Source: Candidatus Binatia bacterium (GTDB lineage Bacteria; Desulfobacterota; Binatia; UBA9968; JAJDTQ01). From it: DNA of 64,000 nucleotides. How positions within the stretch are numbered: the stretch's first letter is position 1; each line of letters begins with the position of its first letter. This document shows positions 16,663 to 27,289 of this stretch, one piece after another. The stretch is from positions 248,001-312,000 of the forward strand of contig OX638375.1 in assembly GCA_951813575.1 (NCBI GenBank). The letters are read 5' to 3'. The position numbers and the translations under genes were made by a program. Below the pieces are notes generated by a model. It searched no databases. It had not been told where the DNA came from and worked only from the letters and a program-made list of their open reading frames with translations.

Positions 16663-18242
16663 TACTTCAGCTCGATGGTTACGTTCGTGGCCCCCGGCTT
16701 CACGGGATTCCCGTCGTAGGCGCCCGCCGGTTCTCCGGCTTCGCGCGTCAGGGGGTCGCCGTCCCGGTCGAGCCGCGCGCTGAGGTCCAGCGGACCCTCG
16801 AAGGCCATCCCCGGCATCATGACGTCGCCGGGACCCAGCGAGAAGGAGACCGGGAAGGCGGGGGCGGCGATGCGCTTGACCGCCAGCGGAGGACCGCCGC
16901 CGGCCCCGGCCGGCCTGGCGACGATGTAGAGGATGGCCTTTCCGCCGGCCTGGCCCGCGTGTCCCGGATCCAGCCGGACGGTGCCCCCGATGCCCGGCCT
17001 CGCCGGCGCCTTGGGCGTTTCATGCGGCGCCTGACCGATCTTCGCGATGATCTCCCGGACGGCGTCCTTCTGTTCTCCCGCCGGCAGCAGCCCCTCGAGC
17101 CGTTGGAGGTGCTCCCGGGCGCCGTCCGGGTCGCGCCCCTCCTGGTAGAGGATCATCCCCTTGGCCCACAAGGCCAGGGACAGGTTGGGAGTCCGGGACA
17201 GCGCCCGGTCCAGCGCCTCCAGGGCGGCGTCCGTGTGGCCGGCCTGTGCCAGCACCATCCCCATGTAGGCGTTGGCGAGAGGGTGGCCTGGGTCCTGGCC
17301 CAGCACCGTACGGAAAGCCTCGATGGCGGTCTTGAAATCCTGTCGTCGGAACGCCTCCTGGCCCCGGCGAAGCGCTTCCTCGGGGTTCCCGGAAGAGCCC
17401 GGGCGGCTGATCCCCTGGGGCCCGGTGCCGGTCATGAAATCGCCGGTGATGCTGTCCTCGGTGGAGGTGCGGGGCCGGAGCGACTGGCCCAGCAGCAATC
17501 CCAGCGTAATGCCGCCCGCCAGCAGCACCACCGCCCATGCGGCCGGCGCCCATCTTCGCCTGTTTCCTCTGGCACCGGGGGGGTGTGTCATCTCGGGCTC
17601 CGGGTCCGGCGCCGCGTTTTCAAGGCTCTCCGCGAGCCGGCGCACCGCCTGACGTTCGTAGCGTTCCCTGAGAGCCTGGTAGTCGGCCTCGGACAGCTTG
17701 CCGGCCTCGCGGTCGAAGTCCAGCTCGCGAAGGTCCTGGTAGAGGCGGCCCCGTTCTTCGTCCGGCGGCTCCCGGCCCGGACCGCCGGGGAAGTCGGCGC
17801 GCGCGGCCTCGGCGCGGACCCGCTCCAGCAGTTCCGGGTCCAGGGGTTCCTCAGGCTCGTCCCTCTTGCGGCGGCTCCACCGGCGGAGAAAGCACGCCGC
17901 CCAGACCAGCCCGGCGAGCAGGACGGCGAAGGGCAGGAGCCATACGGTCAGGTTGAAGCCGTGGGCCGGGGGCGCCAGCAGGACCCACTCGCCGTACTTG
18001 GAGACGAAGTAGCTCCGGATCTCGTCCGGCGTCTTGCCTTCCTTGAGCTGCTCGCGGACGATGCCGCGCATCTGCACCGCCATCTCGGCCGGCGAGTCGG
18101 CCACGGACAGGTTCTGGCACACCACGCAACGGAGCTCCGAGGCGATGGCCCGCACCCGGTCCTCCAGCGCCTCGTCCGCTTGGGCATTGACGGAAAGGAT
18201 GAAGAGTAGGGTTAAAATGGCTGTTTTCGCTACGATCTTCAT
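16662..18242 (-). CDS. CcmH-CcmI fusion, cytochrome c maturation
   Basis: 526 aa from ATG 18242; the same frame stays open much further upstream inside ccmG and ccmF, but that is antisense-type shadow. Signal peptide at residues 1-21. The CcmH domain has the LRCVVCQNLSVADS motif (Cys39, Cys42) that reduces apocytochrome CxxCH thiols, then a membrane segment near 98-118. The sequence then runs into CcmI: a cytoplasmic linker, a second membrane helix around 207-228, and TPR repeats that chaperone apocytochrome. The fusion replaces separate ccmH and ccmI genes. It overlaps ccmG by 4 bp. Confidence 0.9.
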   Translation of the reverse strand: MKIVAKTAILTLLFILSVNAQADEALEDRVRAIASELRCVVCQNLSVADSPAEMAVQMRGIVREQLKEGKTPDEIRSYFVSKYGEWVLLAPPAHGFNLTVWLLPFAVLLAGLVWAACFLRRWSRRKRDEPEEPLDPELLERVRAEAARADFPGGPGREPPDEERGRLYQDLRELDFDREAGKLSEADYQALRERYERQAVRRLAESLENAAPDPEPEMTHPPGARGNRRRWAPAAWAVVLLAGGITLGLLLGQSLRPRTSTEDSITGDFMTGTGPQGISRPGSSGNPEEALRRGQEAFRRQDFKTAIEAFRTVLGQDPGHPLANAYMGMVLAQAGHTDAALEALDRALSRTPNLSLALWAKGMILYQEGRDPDGAREHLQRLEGLLPAGEQKDAVREIIAKIGQAPHETPKAPARPGIGGTVRLDPGHAGQAGGKAILYIVARPAGAGGGPPLAVKRIAAPAFPVSFSLGPGDVMMPGMAFEGPLDLSARLDRDGDPLTREAGEPAGAYDGNPVKPGATNVTIELK

Positions 18243-18808
18243 CGTATGGCCTGGTGCTCTCCGCGGCCGCTGTCGGCGCTGACGAGGTCGCGCCGGGCCT
18301 CCTCCAGCTTGGCCGCCAGAATCGGCGGCGGGACGGCGCCCACGTGCTTGTAGGTGATACGTCCGGTGGGGCTGACGAAGAAGGCTTCCGGGATTCCCCA
18401 CACGCCGTAGTCCACCGACACCTTCCCGTCGGGGTCCTGGCCGTTGACGAAGGTGATGCCGAACTCGTCGATGAACTTCAGCGCCTCGGCCTTGCTGTCC
18501 TGGATGTTGATGCCCAGGAAGACGACGTCGTCTCCCTGGCGCTTCCAGGCCGCCTCCAGGTCCCTGGCCTCCGCCCGGCAGGGCAGGCACCAGGAGGCCC
18601 AGAAATCCAGCAGGACCGTCTTGCCCCGCAGGTCCGAAAGACGCACCGTTTCGCCCTTGAAGGTCTCCAGCGAGAAATCCGGGGCGGCGCCGCCCACCAG
18701 CGGCGAGGGGATGTAGCGCGGGTCCCGGTAGAATCCGTAGCCCAGCAGGATCAGCACCAGCCCCACGCCCATGAGGGTGAACAGCAGTCTTCGCGCCGCG
18801 GGACTCAC
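18239..18808 (-). CDS. ccmG: Thiol:disulfide oxidoreductase CcmG/DsbE
   Basis: 189 aa from GTG 18808. One N-terminal membrane anchor (residues 7-26) is followed by a periplasmic thioredoxin fold with active site WCLPC (Cys74, Cys77) inside DFWASWCLPCRAEA. The GIPEAFFVSPTGRI cis-Pro region is typical of CcmG. It keeps apocytochrome cysteines reduced for haem ligation, working with CcmH. It is 3 bp after ccmF and overlaps ccmH-ccmI by ATGA-like 4 bp. Confidence 0.95.
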   Translation of the reverse strand: MSPAARRLLFTLMGVGLVLILLGYGFYRDPRYIPSPLVGGAAPDFSLETFKGETVRLSDLRGKTVLLDFWASWCLPCRAEARDLEAAWKRQGDDVVFLGINIQDSKAEALKFIDEFGITFVNGQDPDGKVSVDYGVWGIPEAFFVSPTGRITYKHVGAVPPPILAAKLEEARRDLVSADSGRGEHQAIR

Positions 18809-18811
18809 GAT

Positions 18812-20770
18812 TCAGTCCCCGCGCCCGGGCGGGCCCATGGGCAGGATGGTCATGAGCGTGCCGAGGGTGATGACGAGGCCGCCGAGCCAGATCCACAGCA
18901 CCAGCGGGCGGATCAGCACCTTGAGGGTGGCCCGGTTCTGGCCCACCTCGCTGAAGCCTGAAAGGATGAGGTAGACGTCCTCCTTGAGGGTGCTGCGGAA
19001 CACCGCCCGCCCGATGGGCGAGTCCTGGGACGGGAAGAACTTCAACGCCGGTGACAGCCGCCCCAGGGCGTGGCCGTTCTGCGACACCTGAAACGCTCCT
19101 TCCACGCGGTAGTGGGTGGGCTGCTGCGAGCCCTGCAGCCCCTCGAAGGCCACCCGGTAGGGTCCCGCCTGGAGCGTCTCGCCGACGCTCAGGGTCGCCT
19201 CCCGCTCGATGCTGTAGGCCATGGAGCCGGCGATGCCCAGCACCACCAGCACTACCCCCAGGTGCACCACGAAGCCGCCGTAGCGGCGCTGGTTGCGGCG
19301 CACCAGGGTGGCGAGCCCGCGCAAGGGGCCTTCTCCGGCCTGCCGCCGGCGCGCGCGCAGGGAAAGGAAGGTGTCGAAGAGCATGGTCCAGACCGTGAAG
19401 GCGCAGAGGGTGAAGCCCAGCAGCGACAGGAACGAGCGTATCCCGCCGGCGAACAGGCCCACGGCCACGGCCAGCGACGCCACCGTGGGCCAGGTGAAGT
19501 TCCGCTTGAGGTTGTCCCACGAAGCCCGGCGCCAGGCAATGAGCGGCCCCACCCCCATGAGGAAGACCAGCAGCAGGAACAGCGGCGCCGTGACGCTGTT
19601 GAAGTAGGGGGCGCCGACGCTCACCTGGACCCCGGCCACGGCCTGGGACAGCAGCGGGAAGACGGTGCCGAGGAAAATGGTGAACAGCGCGGACACGAAC
19701 ACCACGTTGTTCAGCACGAACGCCGATTCGCGGCTCACCACGGAATCGAGCTCCGGCTGGCCGCGAAGCTGGTCGCTGCGCCAGGCCAGCAGCCCCAGGG
19801 ACGAGATCAGCACGAAGCCCAGGAACCCCAGGAAGTACGCCCCCACCGGCCCGGACGAGAAGGCGTGGATGGACGACAGGACCCCCGAGCGCGTCAGGAA
19901 GGTGCCGAAGAGGGTGAGGCTGAAGGCGATGATGATCAGCAGCAGGTTCCAGGTCTTGAGCATGCCGCGCCGTTCCTGGACCTGCACCGAGTGGAGGAAC
20001 GCGGTGGCCGGCAGCCAGGGCATGAAGGCGGCGTTCTCCACCGGATCCCAGGCCCAATAGCCGCCCCAGCCGAGGACGTGGTACGACCACCACGCGCCCA
20101 CCAGGTTGCCGAGGGTCAGAAAGAACCAGGCGGTGATGGTCCAGCGCCGGGTGGCGACGATCCAGCTCTGGTCCAGCTTGCCGCGGATGAGCGCCGCCAT
20201 GGCAAAGGCGTAGGGGACGGTGAGCCCCACGAAGCCGGTGTACAGCAGCGGCGGGTGGCTCAGCATGTTGGCGTCTTCCAGCAGCGGGTTGAGCCCGCGG
20301 CCGTCGGCGGGCACCGGGAAGTGGGTCTCGAAGGGATTCGAGCCGAAGGCGATGACCGCCAGGAAGAAGGCCGAGACGATGGAGAACACCATCAGCACCC
20401 AGGGCATGAACTCCTGCATGCGCCTGCGGTAGCTCCACGCCACCAGGGCCGAGAAGATGATGAGGATCCACTCCCACAGGAGCAGCGAGCCTTCCAGGGC
20501 GCCCCACAGGCCGGTGACGCGGTAGTAGACGGGGGTGTTCCGGGTGGTGTTGAGGGCCACGTACCGGATGGAGAAGTCGGTGGCCACCAGGGCGTAGATC
20601 AATGCCGCCGCGGCCAAGGTCACGAGCACGAACTGGCCGGCGATGGCGTAGCGGGCGGAAGCGTGGAAGCGCTCGTTGCCGGTGCGCGCGTGCAGGACCG
20701 GGGCCGCGATGCCCCACGCGGCCAGCGCCAGCGCCAGCAGCACGCAGGTATGTCCCAGGGTTGCGGTCAT
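18812..20770 (-). CDS. ccmF: Haem lyase subunit CcmF
   Basis: A 652-aa polytopic membrane protein of the CcmF/CcsA haem-handling family. The tryptophan-rich WWD domain is WWSYHVLGWGGYWAWDP, and the conserved membrane histidine regions are present (DANMLSHPPLLYTG, LTRSGVLSSIHAF). The periplasmic C-terminal domain and last helix (VLWIWLGGLVITLGTLM) are intact. It takes haem from CcmE and attaches it to apocytochrome c together with CcmH/I. Length is normal. It lies 10 bp downstream of ccmE. Confidence 0.97.
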   Translation of the reverse strand: MTATLGHTCVLLALALAAWGIAAPVLHARTGNERFHASARYAIAGQFVLVTLAAAALIYALVATDFSIRYVALNTTRNTPVYYRVTGLWGALEGSLLLWEWILIIFSALVAWSYRRRMQEFMPWVLMVFSIVSAFFLAVIAFGSNPFETHFPVPADGRGLNPLLEDANMLSHPPLLYTGFVGLTVPYAFAMAALIRGKLDQSWIVATRRWTITAWFFLTLGNLVGAWWSYHVLGWGGYWAWDPVENAAFMPWLPATAFLHSVQVQERRGMLKTWNLLLIIIAFSLTLFGTFLTRSGVLSSIHAFSSGPVGAYFLGFLGFVLISSLGLLAWRSDQLRGQPELDSVVSRESAFVLNNVVFVSALFTIFLGTVFPLLSQAVAGVQVSVGAPYFNSVTAPLFLLLVFLMGVGPLIAWRRASWDNLKRNFTWPTVASLAVAVGLFAGGIRSFLSLLGFTLCAFTVWTMLFDTFLSLRARRRQAGEGPLRGLATLVRRNQRRYGGFVVHLGVVLVVLGIAGSMAYSIEREATLSVGETLQAGPYRVAFEGLQGSQQPTHYRVEGAFQVSQNGHALGRLSPALKFFPSQDSPIGRAVFRSTLKEDVYLILSGFSEVGQNRATLKVLIRPLVLWIWLGGLVITLGTLMTILPMGPPGRGD

Positions 20771-20780
20771 GGACAGCCCA

Positions 20781-21218
20781 CTAGCCGCCGGCGGGCCGCG
20801 CGGGCACGAAGCTTCGTTTGCCGGCCGGGTCTTCGCCTTCCGGGTGCGGGCTGTACTCCTCGGCGTGCTTGGCCATGACGGTGGAGGCCTTGAAGACGCC
20901 GTCCTCGTCGAGCCGCCCCTCCACCACCGCGCCCTTGCCCTCGGAGAAGAGGTCCGGCGGCACGCCCTGGAAACGCACGGCGAGGGACTCCTGGCCGTCG
21001 GTGATCCGGAAACGGAAGGTGCGCCGGTCGAGGTCCTTCTCGAGCGAGCCCGGCAGCACCATGCCGCCTACCCGAAGGAACCGGTCCGGCGGCGTGGTCT
21101 CGGAGCGCAACTCGGTGGGCGTGACGAAATAGACCACCGCTTCCTGCATGGCGCCGTAGATGAGATAGGACAGGCCGCCGACGATGATCAGGCCGCCGAT
21201 GAGATACCTAGGCTTCAT
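20781..21218 (-). CDS. ccmE: Haem chaperone CcmE
   Basis: A 145-aa protein with one N-terminal anchor (residues 5-22) and a periplasmic OB-fold. The haem-binding motif AKHAEEYSP carries His118 for covalent haem and Tyr122; the usual form is AKHDENYxP. It transfers haem from the CcmABCD complex to CcmF. The start codon lies inside the end of ccmD, with an 11-bp overlap. Confidence 0.95.
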   Translation of the reverse strand: MKPRYLIGGLIIVGGLSYLIYGAMQEAVVYFVTPTELRSETTPPDRFLRVGGMVLPGSLEKDLDRRTFRFRITDGQESLAVRFQGVPPDLFSEGKGAVVEGRLDEDGVFKASTVMAKHAEEYSPHPEGEDPAGKRSFVPARPAGG

Positions 21219-21363
21219 GTCCGTCCGCCTCGCTTGCCGCCGGGTGAGTCTTTCCGCGGGCCGCCGTCGCCCTCTGAATGCGCCGTTTCAGGAGCATCGT
21301 GTAGATGAGGATGCTGCACCAGACGATGCCGTAGGCCAGAAAGACGAAACCCCAGTGTCCCAT
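21208..21363 (-). CDS. ccmD: CcmD, small haem-exporter subunit
   Basis: A 51-codon gene between ccmC and ccmE, starting at ATG 21363 and ending at TAG 21210-21208. The product begins MGHWGFVFLAYGIVWCSILI, one membrane helix, followed by a basic stretch LLKRRIQR, which is the CcmD pattern. CcmD assists release of holo-CcmE from CcmABC. It overlaps ccmE by 11 bp and starts 24 bp after ccmC. Size, topology and position all agree with the family. Confidence 0.88.
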   Translation of the reverse strand: MGHWGFVFLAYGIVWCSILIYTMLLKRRIQRATAARGKTHPAASEADGHEA

Positions 21364-21387
21364 GGATTCATGCTCCCAAAACGCCGG

Positions 21388-22068
21388 TCACGCTGTGTCG
21401 TGGAGCCGGTCTCGACGCGCCTGCTCCTCCACCTCTCCCAGGTGGATGCGCAACGACAAGAGATAGAAGAACAGCAGCAGAAAGGCCACGAAGTTGATGC
21501 CCAGGGGCCACAGCATGGCCGGATCGATGTTGTCCCATGGCGCCTTGTCGGGGCGCAGGATGGAAGGGGGCTGGTGCAGGGTGCGCCACCAGTAAACCGA
21601 CATGTGTATCAACGGGATGTCCAGGAAGCCGATGATGCCCAGTATCGCGCCGGATACGGCCGCCCGCCGCTGGTCTTCGATGAGCGACCGCAGCAGCAGG
21701 TAGCCGGTGAAGATCAGCAGCAGGATGGCGGTGAGCGTGAGCCGGGCGTCCCAGGTCCACCACACCCCCCAGGTGGGTTTGCCCCAGATGGATCCCTCCA
21801 CGATGGTGAGGGCGGTGAAGAGCACGCCGATCTCCGCGGCCGAGTGGGCCAGGTTGTCGTCCCGGCGCTCGCCTTTCCACAGGTAGAGGCAGCTCCCCAC
21901 GAACACGATGAAGAACGACAGGTACGCCACCAGGATGCTGGGGATGTGGAGGTACATGATCCGCTGGGTCTCGCCCTGCCGGGCGTCCGGCGGCGCCTCC
22001 ACCAGACCCCAATACAGACCCGTGACGATGAGTATGAGCGCCAGCGTGCCGAGAATTCTTCGAGCCAT
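21388..22068 (-). CDS. ccmC: Haem-handling membrane protein CcmC
   Basis: 226 aa from ATG 22068; the open frame upstream is a shadow over ccmB. Six membrane helices. The WWD motif is WGVWWTWDARLT, and conserved histidines are in RIMYLHIPSI and LIHMSVYWWRTLHQ. CcmC delivers haem to CcmE. A gap of about 120 bp separates it from ccmB, the only sizeable gap in this operon. I see no promoter in it. Confidence 0.95.
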   Translation of the reverse strand: MARRILGTLALILIVTGLYWGLVEAPPDARQGETQRIMYLHIPSILVAYLSFFIVFVGSCLYLWKGERRDDNLAHSAAEIGVLFTALTIVEGSIWGKPTWGVWWTWDARLTLTAILLLIFTGYLLLRSLIEDQRRAAVSGAILGIIGFLDIPLIHMSVYWWRTLHQPPSILRPDKAPWDNIDPAMLWPLGINFVAFLLLFFYLLSLRIHLGEVEEQARRDRLHDTA

Positions 22069-22187
22069 GGAGTCCTTGTTCACATGCCTCGGGCGGGTGT
22101 CCCCGAGACTGACTCCCGTTCCGTCCGGGAGCCGCGGTGAGTGATCCGCTAATGATAGCACCCGCGTGTGGCAGTTCCCAATCGCGG

Positions 22188-22868
22188 TCAGCCGTCGAGC
22201 ACCCACTCCAGCAACAGGAAGCCGGCGGTGATGAAGATCAGGTCGAAACCCACCAGCAGGCGGAACCAGGGCACCAGATCGGGGGCGGCGCCCGCCCCCA
22301 GGATGATCTGGAGGGTGCGGACGGTGCCCAGAATCACCGGGATCATCAGGGGAAACAGCAGCACGGGAAGCAGCAGGGCGCGGGCCCGGGCCCGTAGCGT
22401 CACCGCGGCGAACAAGACGCCCACGACACAGAAGCCCAGGGTCCCCAGGAGCGTGTAGAGCAGCACGTCCGGCAGCAGGTGCCAGAAGTCCAGGCGGAAC
22501 AGGATCCCGAACAGCGGCAGGATGAAGATCTCCAGCAGCGCCATCAGCGAGAAGTTGAAGAGGACCTTGGCGAGGTAGTAGGCGCCCCGGTCCATGGGCG
22601 CCAGCAGCAGCGCGTCCAGGCAGTCGTTCTCGCGGTCGCCCTGGAAGAGCTGGCCCAGGGCCAAGGTGCCGCTGAACATGAACGCCAGCCACAGCAGCCC
22701 CGGCGCCATGCCGGCGACGTTGTCCGAGGTGATCTCGAAGGCGAACGAAAAGAGGAAGAGCAGGGAGAGGCCGAAGAAGAACATCGACAACAGGTTGTCG
22801 CGGCGGCGCACTTCCAGCAGGAGGTCCTTCCAGAGCAGCCAGTAGACCTGTCGCAGGGCGCCGGTCAA
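22188..22868 (-). CDS. ccmB: Haem exporter permease CcmB
   Basis: 226 aa if it starts at the TTG 22868-22866, which overlaps the ccmA stop as TTGA. The next in-frame ATG is deep in the protein, so TTG is the best start. Six predicted membrane helices. FQGDRENDCLDALLLAPMDR is the CcmB signature loop. It forms the ABC module with CcmA that drives release of haem-loaded CcmE. The coupling to ccmA explains the weak start codon. Confidence 0.92.
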   Translation of the reverse strand: MTGALRQVYWLLWKDLLLEVRRRDNLLSMFFFGLSLLFLFSFAFEITSDNVAGMAPGLLWLAFMFSGTLALGQLFQGDRENDCLDALLLAPMDRGAYYLAKVLFNFSLMALLEIFILPLFGILFRLDFWHLLPDVLLYTLLGTLGFCVVGVLFAAVTLRARARALLLPVLLFPLMIPVILGTVRTLQIILGAGAAPDLVPWFRLLVGFDLIFITAGFLLLEWVLDG

Positions 22869-23590
22869 CGTGTGCCGTCCATGTCGTGGGAAGAGAGGAG
22901 GGCGTCGAAGGCCGCGTGGAAGCTGTCCCAAGGGTCCCGCCGGGGCTCGTCGAAGACGATCCGGCCCCGGTTCAGGATCACCGCGCGGGAACACCGCTGG
23001 AGCACGCGCGGGACGTCATGGGAGGCCAGCACCACGATGCCGCCGCCGGCGCAGAGCGATTCCAGGAACCGGTCGAGCATCTCCACCCCCGAGGGGTCCA
23101 GCGCGCCGTAGGGTTCGTCCACCAGCAGCACCCTTGGGTTCACCAGCCGCCACTTGGCTATGGCCAGGCGGCAGCGCATGCCCAGCGACAGGGTCGATAC
23201 GTATTCGCCGGTCTTCTCGTGCAGCCCCACCTCGCCCAGGACGTCCTGCCGCTCCTCCGCCGTGACGTCCCCCCGGTACAGCGAGACGAAGAACCGTAGG
23301 TTCTCGCTGACGGTCAGGTTGTCGTAGAGGTGGCCCCCGGCGGCGAGGAACCCGATCATGCCGCGGAGCGGGGAGTTGCCGTAGGGGAGCCGGCGTCCGA
23401 ACAGCTCGATGGCGCCGGAGGTGGGGTAGGACAACGCCGCCAGGAGCCGCAGGAGAGTGGTCTTGCCGGCGCCGTTGGGGCCCAGGAGCGCCACCCATTC
23501 TCCCGCCGCGATCTCCAGGCGCACCTCTCTCAAGGCCCACAGGAGCCCGTACACCTTCGATACCTTGTCCATCCGCACGCTCAAGACCAT
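22865..23590 (-). CDS. ccmA: Haem exporter ATP-binding subunit CcmA
   Basis: 241 aa from ATG 23590; the open frame to 23653 adds 21 residues before the ABC fold, and ATG 23572 is another option. Walker A is GPNGAGKTT, the signature is LSLGMRCRLAIAK (divergent from LSGGQ, as in CcmA), and Walker B is VLLVDEPYGALDP. It is the first gene of the eight-gene operon ccmABCDEFG-HI. It is divergent from icd, with about 270 bp between the starts. Confidence 0.93.
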   Translation of the reverse strand: MVLSVRMDKVSKVYGLLWALREVRLEIAAGEWVALLGPNGAGKTTLLRLLAALSYPTSGAIELFGRRLPYGNSPLRGMIGFLAAGGHLYDNLTVSENLRFFVSLYRGDVTAEERQDVLGEVGLHEKTGEYVSTLSLGMRCRLAIAKWRLVNPRVLLVDEPYGALDPSGVEMLDRFLESLCAGGGIVVLASHDVPRVLQRCSRAVILNRGRIVFDEPRRDPWDSFHAAFDALLSSHDMDGTR

Positions 23591-23699
23591 GTTCCGAATC
23601 GGGAAAATCCGCCGCGCGGCGATCAATATAGCGGGTTCGGGGGGAAATCGCATGGGCGCCGCCGGCCCGGTACGCCGCCGGCGGGGTCCGGGCTCTCCC

Positions 23700-23728
23700 T
23701 TGACTCGCCAACGGAGATTCGTTAATGA
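23700..23728 (+). promoter_or_regulatory. Weak candidate promoter upstream of icd
   Basis: TTGACT at 23700-23705, then 17 bp, then TAATGA at 23723-23728; an alternative -10 is GTTAAT at 15-bp spacing. The -35 is good but the -10 is weak. The 23591-23860 gap between ccmA and icd shows nothing else except the duplicated ribosome-binding region. Confidence 0.3.
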
Positions 23729-23832
23729 CTACTCAGACCCCACTCATGGCCTGGACCGGATGGGCGGGCTCGCCGAGCCCGCTGCCGGAATCAGGATCTC
23801 CGAGACCGTCCGCGGTCCTCGGGCCATCTCAA

Positions 23833-23856
23833 AGATCAGAGGAGAGATCAGAGGAG
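23833..23856 (+). promoter_or_regulatory. Tandemly duplicated Shine-Dalgarno region of icd
   Basis: The 12-mer AGATCAGAGGAG occurs twice back to back (23833-23844, 23845-23856). The second GAGGAG is 4 nt before the icd ATG and the first is 16 nt before it. This is a perfect local duplication containing the ribosome-binding site. Confidence 0.75.
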
Positions 23857-23860
23857 AAAC

Positions 23861-25123
23861 ATGGCAAGCTATCTACACGTCAATGTTCCGTCCGAGGGCG
23901 CCAAGGTTTCGCTTTCCGACGGCAAACTGCAGGTTCCCGACAACCCCATCATCCCCTTCATCGAAGGCGACGGCATCGGCGTCGACATCTGGGCGGCCGC
24001 GGTGCGGGTGCTGGACGGGGCCGTGGAGAAGGCCTACGGCGGCAAGAAGAAGATTTCCTGGATGGAGGTCTATGCCGGCGAGAAGGCCGAGGCCGTTTAC
24101 GGCGACGACTGTCCGCCCAGCCTGCTGCCGCAGGAGACCGTGGACGTCATCCGCGAGTACCTGGTGGCCATCAAGGGTCCCCTGACCACGCCGGTGGGCG
24201 AGGGCTTCCGCAGCCTCAACGTGACCCTGCGGCAGGTGCTGGACCTCTACGTCTGCCTCCGGCCCGTGCGCTACTTCAAGGGCGTGCCGTCACCGGTGGT
24301 GCGGCCCCATCTGGTGGACATGGTGATCTTCCGCGAGAACACAGAGGACATCTACGCCGGCATCGAGTGGGAGACCGGCACCCCCGAGGCCGAGAGGGTG
24401 GTCAAGTTCCTGCGTGACGAGATGGGGGTCAAGAGCATCCGCTTCCCCGACACCGCCAGCATCGGCATCAAGCCTATCTCCATCGAAGGGTCGGAGCGGC
24501 TCATCCGGGCGGCGATCCGCTACGCCGTGGAGCACAACCGGCGCAACGTGACCCTGGTGCACAAGGGCAACATCCAGAAATACACCGAGGGCGCCTTCAT
24601 GCGCTGGGGATACGCGCTCGGCAAGCGGGAGTTCGGCGACAAGGTGGTGTCGTGGGAAGACTGCGGCGGCAAGCCGGCGGAAGGCCAGATCCTCATCAAG
24701 GACGCCATCACCGACGCGTTCCTGCAGCAGATCCTCACCCGTCCCGACGAGTTCGACGTGATCCCCACCATGAACCTTACCGGCGACCTGATCTCGGACG
24801 CGCTGGCGGCGCAGGTGGGCGGCATCGGCATCGCGCCGGGCGGCAACATCAACTACGACAGCGGCCACGCCCTGTTCGAAGCCACCCACGGGACGGCGCC
24901 GAAATACGCCGGCCAGGACAAGGTCAACCCGGGCTCGGTGATCCTGTCCGGAGAGATGATGCTGCGCCACCTCGGCTGGGACGAAGCCGCGGACCTGGTG
25001 ATCCAGGGCCTGGAGGAGACCATCGCGCAGAAGACCGTAACCTACGATTTCGAGCGGCTCATGACCGGCGCCAAGCTGCTGAAGTGCTCGGAATTCGGCG
25101 ACGCCATCGTCGGCAACATGTAA
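23861..25123 (+). CDS. icd: Isocitrate dehydrogenase (NADP-dependent type)
   Basis: A 420-aa homodimeric bacterial IDH that converts isocitrate to 2-oxoglutarate and CO2. The substrate/phosphorylation loop reads [18 protein letters not shown], with the conserved serine that AceK phosphorylates in enterics. [11 protein letters not shown] and the [17 protein letters not shown] stretch are family hallmarks. Coenzyme choice (NADP) is inferred from overall similarity to E. coli Icd. It is the first of a TCA block icd-mdh-sucC-sucD, 12 bp before mdh, with a duplicated Shine-Dalgarno. Confidence 0.96.
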   Translation: MASYLHVNVPSEGAKVSLSDGKLQVPDNPIIPFIEGDGIGVDIWAAAVRVLDGAVEKAYGGKKKISWMEVYAGEKAEAVYGDDCPPSLLPQETVDVIREYLVAIKGPLTTPVGEGFRSLNVTLRQVLDLYVCLRPVRYFKGVPSPVVRPHLVDMVIFRENTEDIYAGIEWETGTPEAERVVKFLRDEMGVKSIRFPDTASIGIKPISIEGSERLIRAAIRYAVEHNRRNVTLVHKGNIQKYTEGAFMRWGYALGKREFGDKVVSWEDCGGKPAEGQILIKDAITDAFLQQILTRPDEFDVIPTMNLTGDLISDALAAQVGGIGIAPGGNINYDSGHALFEATHGTAPKYAGQDKVNPGSVILSGEMMLRHLGWDEAADLVIQGLEETIAQKTVTYDFERLMTGAKLLKCSEFGDAIVGNM

Positions 25124-26080
<957 letters not shown>

Positions 26081-26113
26081 CCGCGCCTCCGACCTCCGTT
26101 CCGTGAGCACCGC

Positions 26114-27289
26114 ATGAACATCCACGAATATCAGGCCAAGCAGTGGCTCGCGCGGTTCGGCGTGGCCGTGCCCGGCGGACGGGTGGCGGCTACGGCCGGC
26201 GAGACGCGGGCGGCGGCCGAGGAGATCGGCTTTCCCTGCGTGGTGAAGGCCCAGATCCACGCCGGCGGCCGGGGCAAGGCCGGCGGCGTGAAGGTCGTCC
26301 AAACCGCGGACGAGGCGGGCGCCTTTGCCGAGGGCCTGCTGGGAAAGCCCCTGGTCACGCACCAGACCGGTCCCGAGGGCAGGGTGGTCCGGCATGTGTG
26401 GGTGGAAGAGGCTTCGCGCATCGCCAGAGAGCTCTACTGCAGCATCGTCATGGACGCGGCGGCCGGACAACCCGCCGTCATCGCCTGCCGTGAAGGGGGG
26501 ATGGAGATCGAGGAGGTGGCGAAGGAGACCCCGGACGAGATCATCATCGAACTGGTGGATCCTCTGGTCGGGGTGGCGCGGTTCCAGATCCGCCGCGTGG
26601 CCGGCCGGCTGGGGCTTTCCGGCAAGGAGGTCGGCGCCTTCGGCGCGCTGCTCAAGGACCTGTACCGTGCCTTCCTGGAATCCGACTGCATGCAGCTCGA
26701 GGTGAATCCGCTGGCCCAGCTCGACGACGGGCGCTTCCTGGTGCTGGACGCCAAGATGAACTTCGACGGCAACGCGCTTTTCCGCCAGAAGGAGGTGCTG
26801 GAGCTCCGGGACGTCAACGAGGAGGACCCCAAGGAGGTCACGGCCTCGGACCTGGGCATCTCCTACGTGGCCCTGGACGGCAACATCGGCTGCATGGTCA
26901 ACGGCGCGGGCCTGGCCATGGGCACCATGGACATCATCCAGCAGTACGGCGGCATGCCGGCCAACTTCCTCGACGTGGGCGGCGGCGCCAGCAAGGAGAT
27001 GGTGGGGCAGGCCTTCCGCCTGCTGCTGTCGGACGACAAGGTGCGCGGGGTGCTGGTGAACATCTTCGGCGGGATCATGCGTTGCGACGTCATCGCCGCG
27101 GGCATCATCGACGCCGCAAGGGAGATCGGCGTCAACGTGCCGCTGGTGGTGCGGCTCCAGGGCACCAACGTGGAGCAGGGCAGGGAGCTGCTGTCGAACT
27201 CGGACCTGAGCATCATCGCCGCGGACACCATCGCGGACGCGGCGCAGAAAATCGTCGAGGCCGTGCAGGCGGAAGAGGGGCGCGCATGA
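26114..27289 (+). CDS. sucC: Succinyl-CoA synthetase beta subunit (ADP-forming)
   Basis: A 391-aa ATP-grasp subunit. It starts [17 protein letters not shown]; the [11 protein letters not shown] nucleotide-binding region and the C-terminal [11 protein letters not shown] power-helix region are typical. With SucD it makes succinate and ATP from succinyl-CoA. The terminal ATGA overlaps the sucD start. Length is normal. Upstream ATG 26114 is preceded by a poor Shine-Dalgarno, but no other start gives the conserved N-terminus. Confidence 0.97.
   Translation: MNIHEYQAKQWLARFGVAVPGGRVAATAGETRAAAEEIGFPCVVKAQIHAGGRGKAGGVKVVQTADEAGAFAEGLLGKPLVTHQTGPEGRVVRHVWVEEASRIARELYCSIVMDAAAGQPAVIACREGGMEIEEVAKETPDEIIIELVDPLVGVARFQIRRVAGRLGLSGKEVGAFGALLKDLYRAFLESDCMQLEVNPLAQLDDGRFLVLDAKMNFDGNALFRQKEVLELRDVNEEDPKEVTASDLGISYVALDGNIGCMVNGAGLAMGTMDIIQQYGGMPANFLDVGGGASKEMVGQAFRLLLSDDKVRGVLVNIFGGIMRCDVIAAGIIDAAREIGVNVPLVVRLQGTNVEQGRELLSNSDLSIIAADTIADAAQKIVEAVQAEEGRA

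Noticed and set aside
16662..20717. A single 1351-codon open frame on the minus strand
   Set aside because: Only the part from 18242 downwards is real (ccmH-ccmI). The upstream part is an out-of-frame shadow over ccmG and ccmF, low in complexity and rich in Arg/Gly/Pro.
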